From Tetrahymena thermophila SB210 (taxonomy: Eukaryota; Ciliophora; Oligohymenophorea; Hymenostomatida; Tetrahymenidae), in the NCBI RefSeq assembly GCF_000189635.1, contig NW_002476527.1, positions 62,001 to 126,000 of the forward strand: a stretch of 64,000 nucleotides of DNA, written 5' to 3'. The notes below the pieces were generated by a model. It was not told where the DNA came from. It saw only the letters and a program-made list of their open reading frames with translations, and made no database searches. Positions within the stretch are counted from its first letter, which is position 1; each line of letters starts with the position of its first letter. Positions 38,000 through 48,281 of this stretch are shown one piece after another. Position numbers and translations under genes: made by a program.

Positions 38000-38072
38000 T
38001 CCCCTATAGTCTAGCAGGTTAGGATAGAAGGTTTTCACCCTTCAGACCCGGGTTCAAGTCCCGGTGGGGGAA
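38000..38072 (+). tRNA. tRNA-Glu (UUC), copy 8
   Basis: Same sequence as copy 1, after a longer AT-rich gap (37628-37999) with no other feature; followed by a T5 run. Confidence 0.97.
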
Positions 38073-38198
38073 TTACTTTTTAATTATTTTGTTTTATTTA
38101 TATAATTATCTACTTTAAATTTCATTTCAATAAAAATGTTATTTTATAATATCAAAAAAAATGAAAGTTCTTTGAAAAATTAATATAAATAAATGTAA

Positions 38199-38271
38199 TC
38201 CCCTATAGTCTAGCAGGTTAGGATAGAAGGTTTTCACCCTTCAGACCCGGGTTCAAGTCCCGGTGGGGGAA
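38199..38271 (+). tRNA. tRNA-Glu (UUC), copy 9
   Basis: Last intact copy, same sequence as copy 1; followed by a T6 run. Confidence 0.97.
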
Positions 38272-38989
38272 TTATTTTTTATTATTCAAATTATTGATTT
38301 TTCTTCTTCTAAAATTCTTAATTAAAAACATTAAATATAATCGAACTTCGAGATAATTCTTTTTGATTGGAATAATTTTCTATGACTTTAGTAAAAAAAT
38401 GAAAAAATAATTTGTAACATTCAAAAGATTTAAGCAAATCTGAGAATTTTTATTAAAAAACATTATTCAATACTTATATATATTATATTTCTATTTTATT
38501 TCTTTGCAAAAGCTAACGAAACTAATTAAAAATCATTAAAAATAATACAAAAAATGTAAAAATTTATAAACTGCAATTCTAATTTTTATAAAACATTATG
38601 TAAGAATAGTGGATTTTTTTAAAATATTCAAAATAATTGTGTGATTACATAAGAAAATGATAACAAACAAGTTTTCCAAATCAAAATTTTAGAAATAGGT
38701 TAAGTTTTTTGTCATTCTAAATCTCTCTTGACGAAGCAAGTAATTAGAAATGAGAAAACAATCCAACTTTTTTATTAATTTACAATTATAAAATTAATAT
38801 TTTTTATAATTTTAAAAAGAAATGAAGATAAAATATAAATGGCTTTGAATATAAAATATAAATGTTAATTTAATAAGTTAATAAATTAATAAATTAAATA
38901 TAATTTATAAAAGATTTTTTTGTTATTCTTTCTTGTTAATAAATCCAATTTATCAAGCAAGTTATAGTCAATAGATAATCAATAATCGA
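38272..38989. other. Intergenic between tRNA array and GluRS-like gene
   Basis: AT-rich and without a recognised gene; 3' flank of the GluRS-like gene. Confidence 0.6.
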
Positions 38990-40946
38990 TCATTCTTATT
39001 AGGGTACTTCCTCTAATAGCTTTTACATATTTCTGAGTCTTCTCAAACATGCAGATTTTCCAATAATTTATGAAACAAGACCTATAGCGTGAGATTAATG
39101 ATATCCTGTTAATGTGAATCTCAAAAATTTATAATAAACGTCTTTATCTAGCTTTGAATTTACATTTTTAATGTAATAAGAAATTTATTTGTTAATATTT
39201 GACTCATCAAACTAGCTGTCAGCAAGTTTTTTATTATAAATATTTATCATATCTTTGATTACTTGTGCATATTTTTGGTTTATTACAGGATCTTTAAAAA
39301 CTAATTCTCTAGAGGATTTTTCCCTTTGAGTGTTATAAGTAGGATCAGTAAAAAAGAATGGGTAAGAACTAAGATCTTCATATTTTCTAATTCTGTTAGT
39401 TACTATTTCTATAATCTGCACTATGTTTTTATCTTTAACTCTGTCTATAGCTTCCTAGAAGTCAGGGCCTAATTGCTAAATGAGAATTTCCCTAAATTCA
39501 TTGATAAGCTTATCACTTTATTTTTAACTAATATCGTCTCCAAAAAGAGGCATATATTTTTGGCGTATGAAGTATCTATTGAAGTAATTCAATTTTAGCT
39601 AGTCATATTCAAAGCTTTCTTGTTTAACATCTTGCATAGTGAAGCTATTCATGAGATATTCAGGTGAGTATAATTCAAGGGCATATATTTCATCTTAAGT
39701 TTTACCTTCTTCTTTGAGTTACTTGATTTTTTAATTGACAACCTAGTTTCTCCATATTTAGGTAATGACAAAGTTAGCTAAAGCTTGAATTGAAACTCCT
39801 TATTTAATAAAATCTTTAACTTAAAAGTATCTAAATAATTCTTCGTTCTTGAAGTATCTATGATTACTCTATTATATAAAAAATCTAATAAAAATACTTT
39901 CTAAAATTTTTATTTTGCTTAAGAAATAAATCTAAATTTTTATAAATTAAGATTTACATCAAGCATATTCGGCAAATGGAAAAACTTAGGTTGATCTTAA
40001 TGATTTAAAAGTTAGTAAATAACTTGCTACTTAGGGATGTCTTTCATCCATTCTTAATTTCTAACAACATGAGTTATTTTTTGATCTATGTCGTCTATGG
40101 AAAAGCTAAAGAATTTTGATGGCTAACCATTTGTTTTAAAAATAATCATGTCATACAAAAAGGCTTGATAAATAAAAGGATTTAGCTATATTTCATCTTT
40201 ATAAAATATCTTCTTATATGGGTCTCTGGTAAGTTCATCAGTCTACATTTTAGTTTCAAAATTTTTTAATTTTAAGCTAAACCAAAATAGAATTTTAAAA
40301 TTACTTTGAGTCTTATGCAATATTCAACTTTGTCATTTAATTTCTTTTGGATCTATTCTTCTGTTAAATTTCTACATACTCCGCTATATTATGGTATTTT
40401 GTTATTTTTATAAATTAAGTTATTTTATTGAATATGAGTTTCTTTATCACAAAAGCATCTATAAGCTTTTCCTTCTTTTATCAGTTATTCAGCAATTTCT
40501 TTATATCTATCTAATTTTTTAGAGCTTTCGTAAGGACCAAGTTGTCCCTCCTCTTCATACTAATTTTGATATCCTATAATTGATTAAATATATTAAATAA
40601 CGCACATTCATTTTATAATAAAACATACCTTCGTCCCAATTAATACACTACTTTAATATCCCTGTATAGAGATCTCTAAAATCTAGGTGATCCGACTTAA
40701 TTATATTAAAAAAATATTGATTTCATTGCATTTAGATTTTTAAGATTTGATTAAATATACTTAATCCTTAATGTCGTCCAGATGGAGGATAAAAGAGGCT
40801 CCATTGGATCTAGCATAGTAATATGCAGCCAAAGCACTCCTAAAATGATTTAGATTAAACATAGTGTGATTACTCTGCAAAACGTATTTAACTCTCATAG
40901 GACGAATGTTCGAGAATTAATACTTAATTAGCTATTTTAGTATCAT
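38990..40946 (-). CDS. Glutamyl-tRNA synthetase-like protein lacking HIGH and KMSKS motifs
   Basis: Five exons, 40946-40761, 40695-40629, 40573-40305, 40242-39958 and 39868-38990, join in phase to 561 residues. The fold is unmistakably that of bacterial/organellar GluRS: MRVKYVLQ, FRSALAAYYYARSNGASFIL, INWDEG, GPYESSKKLDRYKEIAEQL, KAYRCFCDKE, YSGVCRNLTEEQ, ITHVVRNQEWMKDIPK, FFHLP, and at the end FLRFTLTGYHQ and GKSACLRRL. The N-terminus (MILKQLIKYQFSNIRP) suits a mitochondrial presequence. The signature motifs are degraded. The HIGH position (usually HxGG before RTAL) reads NLNH at residues 31-34, and the KLSKR position after HLP reads RYFKN at 273-277. It is either a very divergent mitochondrial enzyme or a non-catalytic paralogue. 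The last intron (39869-39957) overlaps the KLSKR region. If a different splice were used, a KFQKS sequence would be included, but that model needs a 29-nt intron. Confidence 0.82.
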
Positions 40947-41993
40947 TTCTACTACTTATTGCTACTTATTATATATTTTTAAATTATTTTTGTAATAAAT
41001 AATCTTGAAATTTGATTCCTACCACTATCTTTCTTATTGTTTTTTATTGAAATATACTTATAAATTTTGGCTTCTAGCTAAATATTTTCTGGAAACTTAA
41101 ATATCTACTTTTGTTTGCAAATATTAATTCCAACTTTTTTTTGATTCTTTCAAAATAATAAGGATTTTGAAATAAATCTAATCTAATTTAATAATATTAA
41201 TTCTATAATAAAATTAAGGATAGCAGTGATATATTTATTTACTTATTAAATAAATATGTATAAATAAATCTTTTTAACATTAGTTTGTTTAACTTTATCA
41301 AAATAACCATTTAGAAAAAAGATTTTTTTAATTAAAAATAATTTATTTAATTATTTTAATGAAATTAAGAATTCTTATATTTATTTTTTAGCTTTAAAAC
41401 TAATAATTTTAAAATGATAAGTATATAGGGGAGTCATTTGAAAGGTTCTTTATTTCCTTTTAATACTCCATATATGAAAAACCTTTTCAAAATAATTCTT
41501 CTTTCAACAAATTTATAAAAAAGAATCCCTCCATAGATTTTATTTATGCTTATTGATTAAATTTTACAATTTATTCTCATAACTCTTAATGAAAATTGAG
41601 AGATAGTTTCTTAAGTAAAATAATTTTTTTTATTTTTAAATTAAATATAAAACTCTTAAAATCAAATGAAAAATTATATTTATTTAATTGATATTTATTT
41701 GTAATAAATGTAAATTTTATTTAACAGGATATTTTTCAATAAAATATTATTATAAACTTAAAACAAGTGTTGGTTATATTTATATTTATTATTAAATTTA
41801 TTTGTTTTTAAATTATTGTGTTCATTATTAAGATAAAAGAGATATTAAACATTTTGTTACATTATAGATACTAGCTATTATATTTTTTTTTTGTCTGTTA
41901 AATAATTAAAAATATAACAGACAAATAAATATTTTAGTTTTGTTTAATTTTAAAGAATTAGATTAAAAAAAACAGTTTTTAACTATTTTGCAG
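40947..41993. other. Intergenic
   Basis: AT-rich upstream flank of the GluRS-like gene; no gene recognised. Confidence 0.55.
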
Positions 41994-42135
41994 TAGTAAA
42001 ATGTATGTCAAAGAAAAAGGATTGTTAACGAATTAAAAAATCTATTAAAAAAGGAGATGATATGTAATATATAGAAACAGCAAGTAAGATGTAATTAAGC
42101 ATTTTATATGGATTGGATAATAATTATAAATCAAG
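41994..42135 (+). other. Possible isolated exon, CHMP1/Snf7-like
   Basis: Between a good acceptor (TTTTGCAG) and a good donor (AAG|GTATGT) lies an open frame reading V-K-C-M-S-K-K-K-D-C, then R-I-K-K-S-I-K-K-G-D-D. The Lys-Cys start and I-K-K-x-I-K-K-G-D recall the first helices of CHMP1-type ESCRT-III subunits. I found no upstream or downstream exon, so it may be a gene fragment, part of an unresolved small gene, or chance. Low confidence. Confidence 0.22.
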
Positions 42136-42441
42136 GTATGTAATATTTATGTATTTTAATGATTATAACATATTTCTTCTATCTGATAATTTGATTAATT
42201 TATTGAATTTATGAATGAAAATATTCATTTGGCTCTTTTTCGTATTTCTTGTATAAAACTTGCTATAAAAAGACTAATTATAAGAAAAATATAATCTTAT
42301 CTCACAAAAGAAAGGTGTTAGTTAGTTAGTTAGCTAGCTAGCTAGATCTTAAAACTGGCAAATCACTAAAGTAGTTAAAGAAATACCAAAGATAAAAGAG
42401 ATATTTAAATTAAATAGATGATGAAGAAATCAATATTCTCA
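42136..42441. repeat. Intergenic with TTAG/CTAG tetranucleotide block
   Basis: Contains a perfect run changing from (GTTA)n to (GCTA)n at about 42316-42345. No gene seen. Confidence 0.7.
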
Positions 42442-44019
42442 TCACTCTACAGCTTGGTTAGGAACTTCGTTAGCATCATAGTGCTAATGTTCTTCATGGT
42501 TTGGAATCTCCGAAGTTTTTCCAACATCAGTTACATTTTTATGTAAATAAGTGTTAGTTCTGGGTTAAACTTTTTTAAATTTAGTTAGCTTGAATAATTC
42601 CTTATTGTTGTTTTATTAAATCTAAGATAGCTTTTATTTGGTGTATGTATAACTCAAATCACTTGCCTTGTTACCTTTAGGTAGTAATCTGGGTTTAAAT
42701 GAATCCTTTTTCATTAAATAAAATTATTTAAACAAATAATTCATGCAAATATTTCAGTAATTATTTATTTAGTTCAATATAAATTGAAGAATTACCTATT
42801 AAGATCTATACATATAATCCTATTCAATACGCTGTTAGAATTCTAAACCATAGCAATTTCCTAAAACTAACTTGATAGGAGTTGAAGGTCTATTTTATTA
42901 TTTCAAATTAAGTAAGTAAGTATTTGGTTGGTTTAATTTAATTTAATTGATTAAAATATATACCTGTTTGGTAAACCGTATCTGAATTCTTCTTCTGGAA
43001 TGTACAAAGGAAGAGCATTACGTCCCTTAACTACCTTCATACGTGCATCTACTCTCTTTCTGTAATCAGAAAATTGCTATTTTAATGAAAATTAAGTTAA
43101 CTATTTGTATTTACAAAAATCCCTCTTTTGTAGTGTTAAATTTTAAATCCTTTTTAATTTAATTGTTTATTTGTTTATTTATTAATTAATTAATATATTT
43201 CTCTTTCGTAACTTATTTTGGTTTATTTGCAATCGTAAACAAGTTAGCAGATAATCAACCAAAAATTAAAAATCACTAATTATTTTTCTTTTAAAATTCA
43301 TTTTTTTTCTTTAATTGTCATTCTTTTTAAACTAAACTAGTTGAAAAATTGAAACAAACTATGTTTGCGTATTATGCTTATCTATTGATAATAATGGTAG
43401 TTACATTTGATTTATGCAAACCCTGAGTAAGAGACATCTTATTGAGCTTAGCAAAATCACGATCTGGTTCTTTAGGACGAGTTTCAGCGTGGTATTTCCA
43501 AGTCATGCTAACTATTTATTTTTTAACCAAAAAAATTATTAACAATTTAATATCAAAATAATTTTAAAATGGATTATTTAAATAATAAATTATTATGCTC
43601 TCAAAATCTTGTTATTTCCATTATTAGATTAATATGATGTTATATTTCGTTTTTGAGTTATGTTCTTTAATCTTAAAGTTATTTGAACAAAAAAATTCAT
43701 TCTATAAATCTTCTCGCTTAACAATCATTTTAAATTTTAGTTTTCTCATCAGGAAAATGTAATTTATTTTGACTAAGTGCTAAATTAGAATTAATAATTA
43801 TCTTTTTCAATGAAAAGCACTCGAACCCAATTCATACATAATATTTCAATTACCTTCTTTAGCTCCTTCTTCGTCACGTTCGAGAGGTCTGCCATAAGTG
43901 TAATCGACAGGTGGAAGACTGTAAGCAGATGGCTTGGATCTTCCAACATCATCCTTTAAAAGTAAGGTGTTTTATGTGCGATTATTCCAAGGATAAAATC
44001 CGGTGCTAGTTCTTGACAT
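42442..44019 (-). CDS. CFAP77: CFAP77, cilia- and flagella-associated microtubule inner protein
   Basis: Five exons, 44019-43854, 43511-43405, 43076-42964, 42889-42796 and 42705-42442, join in phase to 247 residues. The whole length aligns to animal CFAP77 by recall: VGRSKPSAYSLPPVDYTYGR at the start, then a WKYHAETRPK segment, then FAKLNKMSLTQGL (animal A-M-N-R-G-A-V-K-A-G-L), then FRYGLPNRPSTPIKLVL (animal FGIRARPSTPFFDLL), and a C-terminal LFKLTKFKKVQPRTNTYL. CFAP77 lies inside the B-tubule of axonemal doublets and helps stabilise them. No signal peptide. Two introns exceed 300 nt, large for this window. Confidence 0.88.
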
Positions 44020-45717
44020 TTTTTTATTACTTATTTGCTATCTAATTGATTAATAAATTATCTAATTATACCTTATATATGTATATATCCAATAATACTA
44101 TCCAATAAGTTATTGTTATATTTTTATTAGCCAATTTATTATTATAAGCCTTACTATTTCAAAATAAAAATCAATTCATCCTTTCTTTAATATTTTTCTT
44201 CTATTTATTTGCTATCATATTCAATCTATAATCATTCATTAAAAACGATGATAATCAATGAATGAATAAAGAAAATTTTATTAATTTTTAACAATTAGAT
44301 TGATTGATAGATAGATAGATAAATTATCTATTAACAAAAGAAATTCAGAGCAAAATGTTATTAACAAGCAAATAATGATAGTTAATATAGGCAAAAAGCA
44401 AATAAAATTATTAACAACATTTTCTAATTATTTACTAACTAATTAACTGGATGGTTAAATCAATAAATAGATTCTTGGGACATTGATTCATGATATTTGA
44501 ATCTCCAAAAATTATAATTCAAAAAATATAATTTTGTAAAATTAATAGTTAAATTAATTATTAAATGAATGAAAGTAAAACAAAATTTATTATTATTTAA
44601 CACATTTACTTAATTTTTGTTAAATCTAACATTATAATCTACTACTTTTATTAATTTTAATTCTAACTTAATTTATTTGGAAGGAATAAACTTACTAAAA
44701 CTTTTGAAAATTAATTATTCATCTAGTTAATTAATACTTTGGACTTAAAATAATAAAATAATTATCAATAAAAAGCAATTAATTTATAAAAAAATAATAA
44801 ATTTGAATTAATTTTTTATTCTAAAATAGTTAATTACAGAAATATATAAATTTAAAAATAAATTAATCTCTTTATCACTTTTTATTTGTATAAAATATCT
44901 TTTTTTAATTCCCTAAAATAGTAGCAAAATATTAATATAGTAAGTAATTCATTAACGAAATACTCTAATTTTTTATTTTTATAAATGATAAATTTTTTTC
45001 ATAAAATTTTTTGGGGGTAGGAGTGTAAAACATTTTTTCTGAATAATTTTTTATACTTAATAACTACATGAGATAGAGTTGATATAATATATAAAATAAT
45101 AGTTTTGTGGATTAAAAAAATAAATAAATAAATTAATTAATTAATTTATTAATTTTGTAAAAATTATTTATTATTGATTAATTTTGTTTTATTGACATAT
45201 TTTTGTGTTGAAAAATTAATTTATTATTATGGATTTTGTTATTTAAAATTGTTGTGCTTATTAATATTAAATGAAGAATATGATTTTTATTAATTTACCT
45301 AGTTTAAAATTTGTATTTAACAATGAAAAGTTAAATTTAAGAAATAAATAGAATCAATCCTTAATTCTTTGAATTATATCAGAAAATTTTAATATTACTT
45401 ATGAAGGGGGCTCAAAAATAATTAGGGAAAGATATGAGTGAGATAGTGAGTAATAATCTAATTGCATGCATTGACTAATGCAAATATTATAATCTTATTT
45501 ATTTATAAAAATACTAACAAAGTACTTTATAGTTATTAGTTAATAATAATTTCATTTAAGATTTTCTACCGAATATTCCTTTGTAAAAACTATTAAATCA
45601 AATTATATTAAAAATAGTAATACAATCAATAAACAAATAAATAAAGAAACACACTTTAATAAAATTATTAAAAAAATATATATATATACATAAATTAGCA
45701 AAAAAAAAAGTAGATTG
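44020..45717. other. Long AT-rich intergenic region
   Basis: Holds GATA and ATTA tetranucleotide runs (for example 44300-44322 and 45119-45147) and an isolated G-run near 45011. I see no gene on either strand. Confidence 0.55.
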
Positions 45718-46457
45718 ATGGCAAGCAGAACTATTACATTAAAAAGATTTCTTATTTTGAATAGTATTTGGGCTATCCCTCTTTTTGTAAGATTATTAGA
45801 TTAGTTTCATTTATTTAATTATAGAAACAAGAGATATTTTCATACAAGCGAATGAAGCTACTTGAAATTCTTAAATAGAAACATAGTTAAGCATGCAATC
45901 TTTAATATTTTTATTTATAATTGTATAAAGTCAAGTCAAAAAATGGATTCTTTCCAATGCTATATCAAGCAAATTAAGCAAATAACTATGAATAAGGTCT
46001 ATGCAGCTACCAAAGACAATAATAATTACATGTACGAATACAATTTTTAGAATTTGATATAGTTTTTTGTAATAAAATCTAATTTTATTAACATAGAATA
46101 ATCTCTACTAATGGTGGTGAATTAAATAACATTAAAGATGATTAAATTTAGAGTTTAAGTTCAAATATTTGCAATGAAAACAAGGAAATTCTATAAATTA
46201 TTGACTTGATTCAAAAGAAGCAAAAGCAAGATGAGTCAGAAGGTAATTAAAAGCAAAATAAAGAAGATAAAAAGCAAAAAGAAAAGGACGATGAAGATAA
46301 AGAAAAAAAAGAAGACGAAGATAGTGACGAAGAAAGTGATAGTGAAAGCAGTGATGACGATGATGATGATCAAAGTGGTGGAATTCTAATCCCTGTTATT
46401 GAATGGGTAAAAGGCATTATTCCAAGAGTAATTCCTAATCCATAATCTTAATCTTGA
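45718..46457 (+). CDS. Small protein with acidic tail, hydrophobic N-terminus
   Basis: Best model: two exons with a 38-nt intron (45790-45827), 233 codons. It starts MASRTITLKRFLILNSIWAIPLF, which could be a signal or anchor, passes through a Gln-rich middle, and ends in a Lys/Glu/Asp-rich acidic region (about residues 155-205) followed by GGILIPVIEWVKGIIPRVIP. The tail frame is clear from composition. The N-terminal half is uncertain, because another frame (MDSFQCYIKQIK...) is also open there until about 46050 and may be used through different splicing. Family unknown. Confidence 0.5.
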
Positions 46458-48281
46458 GGAATGAAAGAAGACTACTTTACTTACTTACTTACAACTAATA
46501 AGCATTCATAAATTCATAAATAGATAGATACATAGATACACTTACATTCCTTTACAAAATCCATTTCAAAATTAATTAGGTGAATTATAAATAATTTTCA
46601 ACAAACAAGCATCATCCATCCATCATCTATATATATATAAATATAATATTTAAATCTTTTTATAAGATTTAATGGAAATAATAACTCAAAATTAAATAAA
46701 TTGAGCGAGAATAATTTATGAAATTCAGCTATAGCAGTCCAGTTTAATTAGAGGAATCTTAATGTTGAGATATAATATTCTTTTAATAGTTAACTATTAA
46801 TTAATTATCAAAAAAGTAGAAAGAATCAAAGTGAAGTTTCTGATTATTTTAGATTTTAAACTGAAAAAAAATCTTTATAAAATACCGAATATAATGCTAT
46901 CATAAACGAATTTATTTTATTATAAATTCAGTATTTTTATATTATCTATACGACCTTCTTTGTTTTGATTTTTCTTAAATCAGTCTCGCTCACCATTTAA
47001 GTTATTTAAATATCATGGAAAATATAATATTTCTTGGATAGATTTGAATTTTATCAAATTTAATTAAATCTAAATAGATTGAGTATGTTTGTTCGCTTAT
47101 ACTTTTAATTTAATTTTAAAGTCGAATAGATCTTTCTAAAATAAGTGTAATTTATACCATAAATAATTTTTTACTTCTAAAAAAGAGAAAATAAAATTAA
47201 GAATACTTTTTTTTAGATAGAGTAATAATCTACAATTAAATTTGATTGATTTATTATTAAAAACTTTGAAAAATTGATAAATATTTATTTAATTCTACTA
47301 ACTAAATATGTTTTATTACCTTTTAAAACATTTTTAATCAAAATATCTAAAATTAATTTCCTAAAAAAATTATAATTTCTTTACAAAGTCTTGGTTCTTT
47401 TTCGATTTTAATGTTTTGCAAAGCATAGCATTATATCGATAGTAAGTGATTTTGCTTCAAATCTAAATTAGCCAGTCGCCTTATTTAAATAATTTTAGTT
47501 TCGATTAGAAAAATTATATTTGAAAGATAAAATTTAATTAAATTTAAGAGGATTTATTTATCAATTTATAAAATCGTCTAAATTGTCTTTATTTAATCTA
47601 ATATTATTCATAAATAAATAAATAAATAATATAATTTTTATTAAATTTATCTTATTAGCAAATTTAATTTTTAATTTGTCCAAAATTTCAAAGTATGATA
47701 AATATTTAAACTTAACAGTTCATAACTTTATCAGAACCTATTTTACTAATTATTCTTAAACTATTTTTTGAAGTTTTACCCTAACAAAGGATATAAGTAA
47801 AATAAATTATTTTTATTAGATTATTTATTAATTTTTGCAAATTTTGAGTATGTATTTATTAAAAATAAAGAGCATTAATAAATTAAAATCAAATATTTTG
47901 ATATGCATGCAGTAGAAAAGGATATTAGTATATAATGGTTACTTTAATGAATTATTTATTTATTTATTATGCACAAATAAATAATTCGTATAAATAGGTT
48001 TTTTAATTTATAAACATTTTTATATGATGAGACTAATTTTATTTTGAAATTGAGTTTATTTTGTTTAGCAAATATCTATCAATTTATTTATCTATATATT
48101 TTTTATATATTTACTAATTTATTTACTTAATTTCTGCTTTTCTTAATTTAATTTGAAACAGAAAAATCAATCAATAATCACTATAAATATCTATCTATCT
48201 ATCTAATTAACTATCTAGTAGATTAAACACAAAATGAATAAATGAATGAATTTTCATTTTGTTTCAATAATTTTCTTTCTT
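46458..48281. other. Long AT-rich intergenic region
   Basis: Lies between the 3' ends of the acidic-tail gene (+) and the zinc-knuckle gene (-). Short tetranucleotide runs (TTAC near 46480, GATA near 46521, ATCT near 48190-48205). No gene recognised. Confidence 0.55.

Noticed and set aside
36357-38271. Possibility that the tRNA array encodes ciliate suppressor tRNA-Gln (UUA or CUA)
   Set aside because: The anticodon is clearly TTC in all intact copies and the body matches eukaryotic tRNA-Glu.
36357-38271. Regularly spaced repeats suggesting a CRISPR array
   Set aside because: The repeats are complete tRNA genes with Pol III terminators, three spacers are related to each other, and the organism is a eukaryote.
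42920-42940. TTTGGTTGGTTTAATTT resembling part of the Tetrahymena chromosome breakage sequence
   Set aside because: Only the last ten bases (GGTTGGTTTA) match; the conserved AAAGA half is absent, and it lies within an intron of the CFAP77 gene.
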